The position numbers and the translations under genes are program-made. Under the pieces are notes generated by a model. That model saw nothing but the letters and a program-made list of their open reading frames with translations, was not told where the DNA came from and made no database searches. Of a stretch of DNA of 39,809 nucleotides, positions 24,059-32,566 are shown piece after piece (position 1 is the stretch's first letter; each line of letters opens with the position of its first letter). The stretch is from Candidatus Saccharimonadota bacterium (GTDB lineage: Bacteria > Patescibacteriota > Saccharimonadia > Saccharimonadales > UBA10212). The stretch covers positions 1 through 39,809 of the forward strand of contig JAQGHE010000045.1 in NCBI GenBank assembly GCA_028288985.1. Reading direction: 5' to 3'.

Positions 24059-24328
24059 CTACCAACTACTCTTAGTTACACCCGGCACTTCGCCGCGGCT
24101 GGCGTGCTCTCTAAACGAGAGGCGCGACAAGCCGAACTGACGCATATAGCCGCGTGCGCGGCCGGTTTCTACGCAGCGATTCTGATGACGGCTGGGGCTG
24201 GAATTGCGGGGCAGTAGAGCCAGGCCTTCCAGATCTCCGGCGGCCTTCATTTCAGCACGGCGGACGGCATATTTGGCTATCATGCGGTCTCGTTTAGCTG
24301 CTCGGGCTAGGACTGATTTTTTTGCCAT
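24059..24328 (-). CDS. rpsN: Ribosomal protein S14, zinc-free form
   Basis: The 89-residue S14 is the longer type without CxxC pairs. The centre reads [20 protein letters not shown] with a single Cys, then [20 protein letters not shown] and the terminal PGVTKSSW. S14 helps assemble the 30S head. It overlaps rplE by one base. Confidence 0.98.
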   Translation of the reverse strand: MAKKSVLARAAKRDRMIAKYAVRRAEMKAAGDLEGLALLPRNSSPSRHQNRCVETGRARGYMRQFGLSRLSFREHASRGEVPGVTKSSW

Positions 24329-24927
24329 TATCTGTCTCCTTTCTCAAAGGGCATCCCGAATTTCTCAAGCAAGCTGCGAGAGTGCTCGGGCTTAATAGCG
24401 TTAATTACGAATACGACTTGCAACCCGTGGGCTGTTGCGGTGTCCTCATAGGATAGTTCCGGGAACGAAGACTGATCGGTCAAACCGATACTATAATTAC
24501 CTTGGCGATCAAAGGCTTTGGCGCTGACGCCGTGGAAGTCACGAAGCCGGGGTAGGACGATATTTATCAGACGGTCGGCAAATTCGTACATGCGGGCATC
24601 ACGCAGAGTGGCCTTCATACCGATACGATTTCCTTCGCGCAGCTTGAAGCTGGCGATAGATTGCTTGGCGACGGTGCTTATGGGCTGCTGGCCGGTAATC
24701 TTACGCAGGGTGTTAGCGGCTACTTCCAGCAATTTCTTGTCATCTTTGGCGCTCCCCAAACCGACGTTGATGACTATTTTTTCCAGCCGCGGCACGTCAT
24801 TAACATTGCCGAGCTTCAACTCTTTCATCAGAGCGCTTTGTATCTCGTCATTGTATTGCTGCTTCAGGCGAGGCGTGTAGCTAGCGGCTGGTGCAGACTT
24901 TGGCTGAGTTTTAGTAGAATTTGCCAT
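24328..24927 (-). CDS. rplE: Ribosomal protein L5
   Basis: The 199-residue protein has L5 motifs: [20 protein letters not shown], then [20 protein letters not shown] and the [20 protein letters not shown] region. L5 binds 5S rRNA and contacts the P-site tRNA. About 20 extra Ser/Ala/Pro-rich residues precede the core. Confidence 0.98.
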   Translation of the reverse strand: MANSTKTQPKSAPAASYTPRLKQQYNDEIQSALMKELKLGNVNDVPRLEKIVINVGLGSAKDDKKLLEVAANTLRKITGQQPISTVAKQSIASFKLREGNRIGMKATLRDARMYEFADRLINIVLPRLRDFHGVSAKAFDRQGNYSIGLTDQSSFPELSYEDTATAHGLQVVFVINAIKPEHSRSLLEKFGMPFEKGDR

Positions 24928-25259
24928 TATTTAACCTCTTTCCCGCTAGTCTTAAGAATACGGGTTTTATTGCCTTTATCATCCAGCTTGTAGCCGATCC
25001 GGGAAGGCTTCTTGGCGACGGAGTCCAGTATGCCTACTTTGCCGACATGTATCGGCTTAGTAAGTTCCACGATGCCGCCCTGTGGACGTGTCTGAGTCGG
25101 CTTCATGTGTTTCTTGACGATGTTAATACCTTCAACCGTCACTTTGTTGAGTGTCGGGTGGGTGGCGATCACTTTACCAGTCTTACCCTTGTATTTGCCG
25201 GCGCGCACCATTACGGTGTCGCCTTTTTTCAGTCGGATCTTGTATACTTTGTCGCTCAT
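24927..25259 (-). CDS. rplX: Ribosomal protein L24
   Basis: The 110-residue protein has the KOW motif (KKGDTVMVRAGKYKGKTGKV) and the L24 continuation (VEGINIVKKHMKPTQTRPQG). It is an assembly initiator of the 50S subunit. It overlaps both rplN and rplE by one base. Confidence 0.98.
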   Translation of the reverse strand: MSDKVYKIRLKKGDTVMVRAGKYKGKTGKVIATHPTLNKVTVEGINIVKKHMKPTQTRPQGGIVELTKPIHVGKVGILDSVAKKPSRIGYKLDDKGNKTRILKTSGKEVK

Positions 25260-25630
25260 TATAGGACCTCCGGTGCCAGTGAAATAATGCGGGAATAGCC
25301 CTTTTCGCGCAGTTCGCGTGGAACCGGGCCGAAAATACGGGTGCCGCGGGGGCTTTTTAGATCATCAGCCAGGATTACGGCGGCGTTGTCGTCAAAGCGG
25401 ATGGAGGAGCCGTCTTTGCGGCGGATTGGACTTTTGGTACGGACGATAACAGCTTTGACCACGCTTTTACGCTTAACTCCACCGGCCGGATTGGCCGTCT
25501 TAACAGTAGCGACAATAATATCGCCAACTCGTGCATAGCGGCGGCGGGAGCCTCCGAGGACACGGATGCAGAGCAGCTGGCGGGCGCCGCTGTTATCTGT
25601 AGCCATTAGTCTGGATTCTTGCTGAATCAT
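25259..25630 (-). CDS. rplN: Ribosomal protein L14
   Basis: The 123-residue protein has [20 protein letters not shown] and the signature [20 protein letters not shown], then [10 protein letters not shown]. It lies at the subunit interface and interacts with L19. It immediately follows rpsQ. Confidence 0.98.
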   Translation of the reverse strand: MIQQESRLMATDNSGARQLLCIRVLGGSRRRYARVGDIIVATVKTANPAGGVKRKSVVKAVIVRTKSPIRRKDGSSIRFDDNAAVILADDLKSPRGTRIFGPVPRELREKGYSRIISLAPEVL

Positions 25631-25936
25631 TTAAGCCTTCTCCTCCTGGGGTTCTGCCGGTATATCGGCAGTGGCGTCTGTTTCTTCAAATCTTATGCCG
25701 CCGCGCTCGTGGATCTTGTTTAGGATAAAGCGCTTGCGGGCACTTAAGGGGCGGGTCTCGATGATAGAGACTACGTCGCCCGTTTTGGCTTCATTCTTCT
25801 CATCATGAGCCATAAACTTGGTGTTAACGCTGTACTGTTTCTTATACAACGGATGAGTCTTTCTTTCAGTAATCGTAATTACTATGGTCTTGTCCGCCTT
25901 ATCGCTGGTCACTTTGCCGGTTAGTATACGGGCCAT
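25631..25936 (-). CDS. rpsQ: Ribosomal protein S17
   Basis: The 101-residue OB-fold protein has LTGKVTSDKADKTIVITITE, then HPLYKKQYSVNTKFMAHDE and the RPLSARKRFIL region. About 17 acidic C-terminal residues exceed the standard S17 length. It overlaps rpmC by one base. Confidence 0.97.
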   Translation of the reverse strand: MARILTGKVTSDKADKTIVITITERKTHPLYKKQYSVNTKFMAHDEKNEAKTGDVVSIIETRPLSARKRFILNKIHERGGIRFEETDATADIPAEPQEEKA

Positions 25937-26136
25937 TACATTGTCTCCTTAGCTAGCTGTTCGCTCATCACTGTCAGCATGCGCGCCAGATCCTTACGCT
26001 TGCTTCTTAAAATTCTGACATTCTGCATCTCGCCGCTGTATAATCTGCGGCGCATTTCGGTAATCTCATCCCGAAGCTTAGAGCACTCGGTAGCCAGTTC
26101 GGCGGTGGATAATTTACGGATGTCGGCAACTTTCAT
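25936..26136 (-). CDS. rpmC: Ribosomal protein L29
   Basis: The 66-residue two-helix protein begins [20 protein letters not shown] and contains the L29 signature (MQNVRILRSKRKDLARMLTV). It sits near the peptide exit tunnel. One-base overlaps link it to rplP and rpsQ. Confidence 0.97.
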   Translation of the reverse strand: MKVADIRKLSTAELATECSKLRDEITEMRRRLYSGEMQNVRILRSKRKDLARMLTVMSEQLAKETM

Positions 26137-26552
26137 TACTGATCCTCCTTGATTTTGAAGGTGGTCTTAACCGGCAGTTTGTGGCTGGCCAGGCGCATAG
26201 CCTCGCGGGCTACATCCTCGGCTACACCGTCCATCTCGAACAGGATTGTGCCGGGCTTGACCTTGGCTACGAAGAATTCGGGGTTGCCTTTGCCGCTGCC
26301 CATCTTAACGTCCTGGGGCTTTCGGCTAACGGGAGTGTGCGGGAATATTCTAATCCAAATCTGACCGCCGCGCTTGATGTGGCGGGTCATTGCCTGACGG
26401 GCGGCTTCTATCTGGCGACTGGTAATCCGCTCACTCGCAAGGCTCGCCAGGGCATAACGGCCGTAGGCGATAGTATTCAGCGAAGTAGCCGTGCCGCCGT
26501 GTATGCGGCCTTTGCGTACTTTGCGGTACTTAGTCCGCGAGGGAATCAACAT
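26136..26552 (-). CDS. rplP: Ribosomal protein L16
   Basis: The 138-residue protein matches L16 ([20 protein letters not shown], then [20 protein letters not shown] and [20 protein letters not shown]). The frame extends nine residues upstream to 26579. The ATG at 26552 is chosen because L16 proteins normally begin at this Met, and it overlaps the rpsC stop by one base. Confidence 0.98.
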   Translation of the reverse strand: MLIPSRTKYRKVRKGRIHGGTATSLNTIAYGRYALASLASERITSRQIEAARQAMTRHIKRGGQIWIRIFPHTPVSRKPQDVKMGSGKGNPEFFVAKVKPGTILFEMDGVAEDVAREAMRLASHKLPVKTTFKIKEDQ

Positions 26553-27184
26553 TAGCTGCTCTCCCCCCGGTAGATCCAAACTTTAACACCGATAATACCG
26601 GAGCCGGGATACTTGGCCCGGGCGGCTGCATAATCTACATCGGCGCGAATTGTGTGCAGAGGCACACTGCCTTCGGTAACTTTCTCGCGGCGGCTCATTT
26701 CATTACCGCCCAGGCGGCCAGCAACTTCTATACGGATGCCCTTAGCACCGGCGCGCATGGAAGCGGCGGCGGCCATCTTGACTGCCCGGCGGAAGGCGAT
26801 GCGGCGCTCCAGCTGGTGGGCGATGTTCTCGGCTACCAGTTTGGCCTGAAGCTCGGGTCGCTTAATTTCCTCTATGTTAACCCGTACGGGTACGCCGTAT
26901 AACTTCTCGATTTGCGCCTTAAGTTCAGCGGCGCCTGTGCCGCCACGACCGATTACTACGCCGGCTTTAGCCGTCTGAATAGTTACGGTAACCAGGTTTG
27001 GCGAACGCTCGATATCAACCTTGCTGATAGCCGCGCGCGATCCAAGTTTATCGATAATCAAACGGCGAGCAGATAGATCCTGCTTCAGATATGCTGCGTA
27101 TTCCTTCTTATTGGCAAACCACTTAGATCGCCAGTCTTTATTGACTTGCAATCGCATGGAAATAGGATTAACTTTTTGGCCCAT
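26552..27184 (-). CDS. rpsC: Ribosomal protein S3
   Basis: The 210-residue protein has the S3 N-terminus ([20 protein letters not shown]), a KH domain ([20 protein letters not shown]) and the C-terminal domain ([20 protein letters not shown]). It lines the mRNA entry channel. It overlaps rplV and rplP by one base each. Confidence 0.98.
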   Translation of the reverse strand: MGQKVNPISMRLQVNKDWRSKWFANKKEYAAYLKQDLSARRLIIDKLGSRAAISKVDIERSPNLVTVTIQTAKAGVVIGRGGTGAAELKAQIEKLYGVPVRVNIEEIKRPELQAKLVAENIAHQLERRIAFRRAVKMAAAASMRAGAKGIRIEVAGRLGGNEMSRREKVTEGSVPLHTIRADVDYAAARAKYPGSGIIGVKVWIYRGESS

Positions 27185-27576
27185 TATGCATTCTCCTCTT
27201 GGGGTTGTTCGGTAGTTTTTGCCGGTACTTTCTTGGCTACCCGCTTCTCGCCGTCTACTACGACGCGGATGTGGCTGCTCTTACGCTCAAATTTCAGGGC
27301 TCGGCCGCGGGCGGCTGCACGGAAGCGCTTAAGACGGGGGCCGGGGGTAACGGATATTTCAATAATCGTCAGGCTATCGGGTTTGTAACTGTGATTATGC
27401 TCGGCGTTAGCGCGGGCACTTTTAACGGTGTCTGCAACAACCAGAGCCGAGTTGCGGGGAGTGTGAGATAGGATTACCAGTGCGTCGGCAACGGTGCGTC
27501 CGCGCACTAGATCAGCTACCGCCGCGACTTTGCGGGGGCTGATGCGTACTCCTTTGTTTGTGGCTATTGCTGACAT
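27184..27576 (-). CDS. rplV: Ribosomal protein L22
   Basis: The 130-residue protein has VRISPRKVAAVADLVRGRTV and the signature RFRAAARGRALKFERKSSHI, the exit-tunnel hairpin region. A charged C-terminal tail of about 20 residues is extra. It follows rpsS by eight bases. Confidence 0.98.
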   Translation of the reverse strand: MSAIATNKGVRISPRKVAAVADLVRGRTVADALVILSHTPRNSALVVADTVKSARANAEHNHSYKPDSLTIIEISVTPGPRLKRFRAAARGRALKFERKSSHIRVVVDGEKRVAKKVPAKTTEQPQEENA

Positions 27577-27584
27577 ATTATTCC

Positions 27585-27860
27585 TTATCCTTGGCTCTTA
27601 GCGAGTTTTCCGCCGTGGCTTCTAAATTTACGGGTTGGAGAGAATTCGCCTAGTTTGTGGCCTACCATATTCTCGGTGACGAATACCGGCACGTGCACTT
27701 TTCCGTTATGGACGGCGAAAGTCTTGCCTACAAAATCAGGAGAAATAGTGGAAGCACGCGCCCAGGTCTTGATGACGCTGCGGTCGTCGTTACCTAGAGC
27801 TGCTACTTTCCTAGCCAGCTTGGGGTCGATGTATGGTCCTTTTTTAAGTGAACGGCTCAT
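27585..27860 (-). CDS. rpsS: Ribosomal protein S19
   Basis: The 91-residue protein begins [20 protein letters not shown] and has the S19 signature ([20 protein letters not shown]). It is part of the 30S head with S13. It starts three bases after the rplB stop codon. Confidence 0.98.
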   Translation of the reverse strand: MSRSLKKGPYIDPKLARKVAALGNDDRSVIKTWARASTISPDFVGKTFAVHNGKVHVPVFVTENMVGHKLGEFSPTRKFRSHGGKLAKSQG

Positions 27861-27863
27861 AGT

Positions 27864-28700
27864 TTATCTCCTCTTTCCTTGGTGACGGGTTCTGATTATA
27901 TGTTTTGACGGCTTTCTTCGGCTGCGGGTTTTGTAGCCGAGCGTGGGTTGCCCCCATGGGGATTTAGGATTACGCCCAAGACCATGTGCGCCGCCGTCGC
28001 CGCCGCCCATAGGGTGATCTGCGGCGTTCATAGCGATACCGCGTACAGTAGGACGAAAGCCCATGTGACGCTTGCGGCCGGCTTTGCCGATTTTGACATT
28101 CTGGTGCTGCTCGTTGCCGATAACTCCGATAGTAGCCATGCAGTTTATGTGGACCATGCGAACTTCGCCGCTAGGAAGACGTACTTGGGCTGAATTTTCA
28201 TCCTTGGCTATAAGTTGGGCGCTGCCCCCGGCTGATCTGACCATTTGGGCGCCACGGCCTGGTTGAAGTTCTATAGCGTGGATCTGCGTGCCGGTTGGGA
28301 TACTCTTTAGGGGTAGGCGGTTGCCGACTTCAATAGCCACTTCCTCGCCAACACTGAATTTATTGCCGGGCTTCATGCCTTTAGCCGCCAGGATGTAATG
28401 GTAATTATCTTGGGTATCTTTGACGCGGGCAATACGGGCGCTGCGGTTAGGGTCGTATTCAATCTGTTCGATAACGCCGCTTAGTTCGCCGGCCATCTTA
28501 AAGTTAAGCAAGCGGTAATAGCGCTTAGCGCCGCCGCCGCGGTGACGGGTGGTAATACGGCCTTGGTTGTTGCGTCCAACAGGACCTTTTTTGATTAGCG
28601 TAAGGCTCTTTAAAGGTTTTTTGGAAGTAATACCATCAAAATCCTGGGTGGTCATGCCGCGCAGAGATGGGGTAACCGGATTGTACTGTTTGATAGCCAT
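27864..28700 (-). CDS. rplB: Ribosomal protein L2
   Basis: The 278-residue protein has the L2 N-terminal OB domain (GRNNQGRITTRHRGGGAKRY) and the C-terminal peptidyl-transferase-supporting region (RGIAMNAADHPMGGGDGGAH), including the conserved His. The length is normal. It abuts rplW. Confidence 0.98.
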   Translation of the reverse strand: MAIKQYNPVTPSLRGMTTQDFDGITSKKPLKSLTLIKKGPVGRNNQGRITTRHRGGGAKRYYRLLNFKMAGELSGVIEQIEYDPNRSARIARVKDTQDNYHYILAAKGMKPGNKFSVGEEVAIEVGNRLPLKSIPTGTQIHAIELQPGRGAQMVRSAGGSAQLIAKDENSAQVRLPSGEVRMVHINCMATIGVIGNEQHQNVKIGKAGRKRHMGFRPTVRGIAMNAADHPMGGGDGGAHGLGRNPKSPWGQPTLGYKTRSRRKPSKHIIRTRHQGKRR

Positions 28701-29036
28701 CTACTTACTCTCCTTAACCGGTGCACCGGCTTCTTCTACAGCTTGGAAGACAGGTAGTTTGTCGCCTTCTGCCAGAGTCACATAGGCTTTTCGGATGCCG
28801 GCGCGACTGCCTTTGAAGATGTTTCGTCCGCCGCGGCGGAAGCTACGCTTGGTCTTACCGGGCAATCCGGCAATCCGTACGGCCTTAACCGTAACGCTGT
28901 ACTGCGAGACGACAGAGCTGGCGATATCGTGCTTATTAACGTCCGCCGGCACTTCAAATACATAGGTGTTGAGCTGTTCGGCCAGCGCATAACTCTTCTC
29001 GCTGATTCTGGGCTTCAAGGCTACGATCTTGCTCAT
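28701..29036 (-). CDS. rplW: Ribosomal protein L23
   Basis: The 111-residue protein has the L23 pattern ALKPRISEKSYALAEQLNTY and VFEVPADVNKHDIASSVVSQ. It marks the exit-tunnel docking site for SRP and trigger factor. The frame opens at 29054, but GGGAG lies 7 nt before the ATG at 29036, and that ATG overlaps the rplD stop (ATGA), so 29036 is chosen. Confidence 0.97.
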   Translation of the reverse strand: MSKIVALKPRISEKSYALAEQLNTYVFEVPADVNKHDIASSVVSQYSVTVKAVRIAGLPGKTKRSFRRGGRNIFKGSRAGIRKAYVTLAEGDKLPVFQAVEEAGAPVKESK

Positions 29037-29671
29037 TTTGCGGCTCCCAGCCATTCTGAAATCGTTTCTAAGGCTTTCTTGGTGATAACTATGTTGTCGG
29101 CATTCATAAGGTCGAAGACATTGGCGTAGTTGGCCTGGACGGTCTTGACGTTAGATAGGTTTCTTGTTGCCCGGTCTACCAGGTCGTTCTTTTCGGCTAC
29201 TAATATAAGGACTGTGCCAGTGGCGCCAATTTTAGTAAGCAGGTTCAGCGTCGGCTTAATCTTTCCATCAGGGCTGGTAAAATCTTCGATTACTTTTACT
29301 TTATCTTCTTTAGCGGCCACTGTTAGAGCTTGGCGGATAGCCAATCTTTTAGCGCCTATGTTGATCTTCTTGGTGTAATTCTCATTGCCGGTCGGACCAA
29401 AAGCTATACCACCGCCTGTCCAAATCGGGTTGCGGGATGAGCCGAAGCGGGCTCGGCCGGTGCCTTTTTGGCGCCAAGGCTTCGCACCACCACCGCTTAC
29501 TTGGCCGCGCTTTTTAGTTACCGCTGAGTTAACGCGGCCGTTGGCTAGGTAAGCCAGGTAGGCCTGCTTCAAAAGTTCGTGTCCTTTAACCTCTACGCCA
29601 AACACGCTTTTATCAAGAGTGACTGCGGTAGCGGCTTTGGTGCCGGATTTAGTAAACGTAGCGACAGCCAT
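29033..29671 (-). CDS. rplD: Ribosomal protein L4
   Basis: The 212-residue protein has the L4 loop signature (VSGGGAKPWRQKGTGRARFG, then SSRNPIWTGGGIAFGP). It lines the exit tunnel. It overlaps both rplC and rplW. No separate regulatory leader is seen between it and rplC. Confidence 0.98.
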   Translation of the reverse strand: MAVATFTKSGTKAATAVTLDKSVFGVEVKGHELLKQAYLAYLANGRVNSAVTKKRGQVSGGGAKPWRQKGTGRARFGSSRNPIWTGGGIAFGPTGNENYTKKINIGAKRLAIRQALTVAAKEDKVKVIEDFTSPDGKIKPTLNLLTKIGATGTVLILVAEKNDLVDRATRNLSNVKTVQANYANVFDLMNADNIVITKKALETISEWLGAAK

Positions 29672-30282
29672 TATTTGGCCTCCTTCACTACGATTACACC
29701 TTTTCTTGGCCCAGGAACGGCGCCGCGGACGCCGATAACGTTCAAGTCTGTATCCACCAAGGCAACCCTAAGGCGCTTGGTTGTTACTTGATCGTGCCCC
29801 ATGTGTCCGGCCATTTTCTTACCTTTGAAAATGCGCTGCGGGTACATAGAGCCGATCGAACCGGGGCGGCGGTAACTGCGGCCGCCGTGAGTCTTGCGGC
29901 CCCGCTTAAAGTTGTGCCGTTTAATAGTGCCAGCAAAACCTTTGCCTTTAGTAATGCCCGTGACATCTACGCTGTCACCTACACTAAAAACGTCGGCGTT
30001 TACTTTGTCGCCGACGCTCAAGTCATTATCAGATTCATTAATACGAATTTCGCGGACAATCTTGGGTGCCATACCGGATGCCTTAAAATGTCCATTCTTG
30101 GATTTTCCGTGGTTCTTGCCGTCCTCAAATCCGAGTTGTACGGCATTGTAGCCGTCTTTGTCGGTGCCCTTAAGCTGGGTAACCGTGTTTGGAGTGGCTG
30201 AAAGCAAAGTAACAGGAATAGACTCTCCCAGGTCTGAGAGTACCGTAGTCATGCCTAATTTTCGGGTAATTAACGCTTTCAT
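29671..30282 (-). CDS. rplC: Ribosomal protein L3
   Basis: The 203-residue protein begins MKALITRKLGMTTVLSDLGE and has the L3 signature (FKRGRKTHGGRSYRRPGSIG). TAGGAG lies a few bases before ATG. It is the first gene of this run because rpsJ, normally just upstream, is more than 9 kb away. It is therefore likely to have its own promoter in 30283-30470. Confidence 0.98.
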   Translation of the reverse strand: MKALITRKLGMTTVLSDLGESIPVTLLSATPNTVTQLKGTDKDGYNAVQLGFEDGKNHGKSKNGHFKASGMAPKIVREIRINESDNDLSVGDKVNADVFSVGDSVDVTGITKGKGFAGTIKRHNFKRGRKTHGGRSYRRPGSIGSMYPQRIFKGKKMAGHMGHDQVTTKRLRVALVDTDLNVIGVRGAVPGPRKGVIVVKEAK

Positions 30283-30429
30283 GGCTCCTAAAATTAGTTA
30301 CTTTCCTGTACATAAACCTTTGCTTATTTTTAGACACTCAATCTAATTAGTCCTGGTCTTAGCAGTTTCTACCTCTGTTCGGAGCAGACTTGCTTGAAGT
30401 TTCCAAGATCCATAAGTTATAAGTACCAT

Positions 30430-30468
30430 AACAGATTAGCATGCAGGAGGAACTCCTGTCAATCTGTT
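30430..30468. promoter_or_regulatory. Large dyad overlapping a candidate rplC promoter
   Basis: Outer arms AACAGATT (30430-30437) and AATCTGTT (30461-30468) are exact reverse complements. Inner arms CAGGAG (30444-30449) and CTCCTG (30453-30458) surround GAA. On the minus strand TTGACA (30457-30462), an 18-nt spacer and TAATCT (30433-30438) with TGc form a promoter reading into rplC with a leader of about 145 nt. The dyad could be an operator or a cruciform. The rest of 30283-30594 holds this leader and no gene. Confidence 0.6.
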
Positions 30469-30594
30469 GACGATATTACATGCCCTTTTAAGCAATCTGG
30501 ACCAATAAGCATAAAAGTGTTAAAATATATTACAGTAGTTTTTGGTGTAAAACCGTTGCTGCTAGTAATTCGACAAGCAGATAGGAGAGATAAC

Positions 30595-31011
30595 TTGAAA
30601 AGCCGGCGCAAGCAAGCGATGGCCTTCGTGGTCATCATCGTCTTCCTGGCAATCGTTCCCGGTTACCTCGAAATTCGGAGCGCGACGGCATTTGGCGCTT
30701 ACTGCGTCTGGCTGATCGCCGGGATGTTCTTCGTGTCGCTTCATCTGAACAGACACGCACCGCCCGAAGGCGCAGAATCAGGTGCCGAGTTCATCACCAA
30801 GGCACTGCTCTTGGGCCTGGCCTGGCCTGCCTACTTCGCCGCGAAGGATGAACGGGTGAGGTATTGGCTCCACTACATACTCCCGCCAAAGAATCACGCG
30901 AACGCTCTGAACAACCTCGAACGAGGCTTCAAACGAGCGGGACTGGGCGTTGCGTTGGCGATAGTCGCGATTGCATTCCTCGTCGGACTGTTGCTCGGCA
31001 CGAACGCCTAA
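30595..31011 (+). CDS. Unknown membrane protein, GC-rich, TTG start
   Basis: The 138-residue protein starts at TTG with GGAG 7 nt upstream; frame upstream of this is unlikely to be translated. It has a basic N-terminus (MKSRRKQAMA), two adjacent hydrophobic helices (FVVIIVFLAIVPGYL and AFGAYCVWLIAGMFFVSL), an amphipathic middle and a C-terminal helix (LGVALAIVAIAFLVGLLLG). No family recognised. Base composition is clearly more GC-rich than the neighbours, and Ile is mostly ATC (5 of 9), suggesting transfer from another genome. Paired with the next small membrane gene. Confidence 0.8.
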   Translation: MKSRRKQAMAFVVIIVFLAIVPGYLEIRSATAFGAYCVWLIAGMFFVSLHLNRHAPPEGAESGAEFITKALLLGLAWPAYFAAKDERVRYWLHYILPPKNHANALNNLERGFKRAGLGVALAIVAIAFLVGLLLGTNA

Positions 31012-31047
31012 CTCAGACCCTGCGGGAAGAAGAACGAGGAGGCTTCA

Positions 31048-31242
31048 TTGAGCAAGAGACTCATCAAGAAAATCCCCGCGGTCGATCCTCTGTGGAGGCT
31101 CATCGCCTACGCGCTGATCGTCATCATCGTCAGTCTGGTCATCGCCATCACGATGGTTCTGTACTGCGTAGCAGCTGCAGGGCTGATTGCGGCCAAGAGG
31201 GCAAAACGTCTTGGCTACAAGCTGAGGGCAAAGTTCGCTTAA
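31048..31242 (+). CDS. Small unknown membrane protein, GC-rich, TTG start
   Basis: The 64-residue protein starts at TTG, five bases after GAGGAGG. It has a basic N-terminus, one long hydrophobic segment (LIAYALIVIIVSLVIAITMV, continuing through LYCVAAAGLIAA) and a basic C-terminus (KRAKRLGYKLRAKFA). Eight of nine Ile codons are ATC and none is ATA, unlike the surrounding genes. Probably co-transcribed with the preceding membrane gene and followed by a hairpin. Function unknown. Confidence 0.75.
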   Translation: MSKRLIKKIPAVDPLWRLIAYALIVIIVSLVIAITMVLYCVAAAGLIAAKRAKRLGYKLRAKFA

Positions 31243-31257
31243 GCGCGGGAACTTACA

Positions 31258-31285
31258 GGGTGGCGGCGAAATTAAGCCGTCACCC
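31258..31285 (+). terminator. Hairpin ending the GC-rich membrane gene pair
   Basis: GGGTGGCGGC pairs with GCCGTCACCC (10 bp, one G-U) around a short A/T loop, 16 bases after the stop. There is no T-tract, so termination efficiency is uncertain. Confidence 0.55.
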
Positions 31286-31319
31286 TAGCGTAAAAAACTC
31301 CATATCTGCTTGTCGAAAA

Positions 31320-32531
31320 TTAAATCGTAAACTGACCGTCTTTATAAATAACTTTTTGGTTACCATCTTTTAGAGTGGCCGTGACGGTACGGTCTTCCGT
31401 AGAGATCATATCGGTATGGATTGCCGATTCGTTATAACCTAATTTAGTAAAAAATGTCCTCGGCTTGCCGACCGTAGAACCATCATAAGTATCGTGATAG
31501 CTGCGGCCTACCGCTATATGAGTATTGCCGAATTTTCCGCCCATATTTTCATCGAACAGCGTCTCAGCCATAAATTTAGTGATCCGCGACAGTCGCTTAT
31601 CAGTTAGAGAGAATTCTCCAACCTGGGATGCCCCTTTGTCAGTAGCCAGCATTTCAAGCAGCAAGTTCTCGTTCTGCTTGGCGGTGGCCCGAACAACTCG
31701 ACCCGACTCGAATTGTAGTTCAATGCCTTTAACTACGCTGCCATACCTATATAAAGGCTGGTTAAATCTGATCCAACCCTCCGTGCCTCGCCAATCCGGG
31801 GACGTAAAGACCTCAAAACTAGGTATGTTTCGCCCGCTGCCGCCCAGCCACTTGCGGTTCTTACCCATAGTTACGCGCAGGTCTACGTCTTTGCCGGTCA
31901 TATGCAGCTTTTCAATCTGCATTTTAGTCAATTTATCAGACACCCTTTGCACTTCCCGGCTGATCTTCTTCCATTCGGCTATTGGGTCGTCCCGGTCCAG
32001 GTAACAGGCATCTATGATCTGCTCCCAATACTCGGGTAGGCTTAAGCCGGCTTCTTTAGCCATACTAGGGGTGCCGTAAAGAGCCAATGTCCAGGTGTAC
32101 TTACCGTCATTTTCTTTCTTATCCAGCCACTCGCCTAGCGGCTTGCTGCTTTTAGAACTAAGCATTATTTTCTTAGGATCGACACCGTCCAATTCGTGTA
32201 CGTCGTAATCAGATATTACCGCTATGCGGTGATCAATTTGATCCACCAGCCCCCTGTAGTATTTACTGAGAAATGCGGTCAGCTGCTTGTTAGTGGCGTT
32301 TTCGTAAAAGTAGCGGCCCATGCCCGACATATCGTCGCCAAGGCTGCCGATTGTTATTCCTCCACTATCAAAAATGACCTTCCTGAGAGCTCTGTAAAAC
32401 GGCAGAGCTGATAGCGGACTGCTAAGCAGTACAACCTGGCCCTTTTTAATTCCGGTGCCGCCTCCCAGGGCGAAATTGACTAAAACTTTGGCGTACTTCT
32501 CAAGTATTTCTTTTGAGGGCTCATATTCCAT
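31320..32531 (-). CDS. M29-family aminopeptidase
   Basis: The 403-residue protein fits the M29 (AmpS/PepS/thermophilic aminopeptidase) family: a beta-rich N-terminal half (GGGTGIKKGQVVLLSS) and a C-terminal catalytic part with FEVFTSPDWRGTEGWIRF, then GNTHIAVGRSYHDTYDG and HTDMI, which supply the Glu, His and Asp metal ligands. It would remove N-terminal residues from peptides in the cytoplasm. TATAAT lies 8 nt before ATG with no ribosome site. It stands alone between the GC-rich gene pair and the aminotransferase. Confidence 0.9.
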   Translation of the reverse strand: MEYEPSKEILEKYAKVLVNFALGGGTGIKKGQVVLLSSPLSALPFYRALRKVIFDSGGITIGSLGDDMSGMGRYFYENATNKQLTAFLSKYYRGLVDQIDHRIAVISDYDVHELDGVDPKKIMLSSKSSKPLGEWLDKKENDGKYTWTLALYGTPSMAKEAGLSLPEYWEQIIDACYLDRDDPIAEWKKISREVQRVSDKLTKMQIEKLHMTGKDVDLRVTMGKNRKWLGGSGRNIPSFEVFTSPDWRGTEGWIRFNQPLYRYGSVVKGIELQFESGRVVRATAKQNENLLLEMLATDKGASQVGEFSLTDKRLSRITKFMAETLFDENMGGKFGNTHIAVGRSYHDTYDGSTVGKPRTFFTKLGYNESAIHTDMISTEDRTVTATLKDGNQKVIYKDGQFTI

Positions 32532-32539
32532 TCTTTTCT

Positions 32540-32545
32540 ATTATA
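32540..32545 (-). promoter_or_regulatory. Consensus -10 box, 8 nt before M29 peptidase ATG
   Basis: Minus-strand TATAAT, gap AGAAAAGA, then ATG. It predicts a near-leaderless transcript. Confidence 0.5.
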
Positions 32546-32566
32546 CAGAGCTCTGAACGCGAGTCA

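Noticed and set aside
30394-30594. In-frame upstream extension of the GC-rich membrane protein
   Set aside because: The added segment is AT-rich, contains the rplC regulatory dyad, and lacks a ribosome site; the TTG at 30595 has GGAG at good spacing.
30864-31373. Long open frame overlapping the two GC-rich membrane genes
   Set aside because: It is out of frame with both, has low-complexity Arg/Glu/Ser composition, and results from high GC at third codon positions of the real genes.
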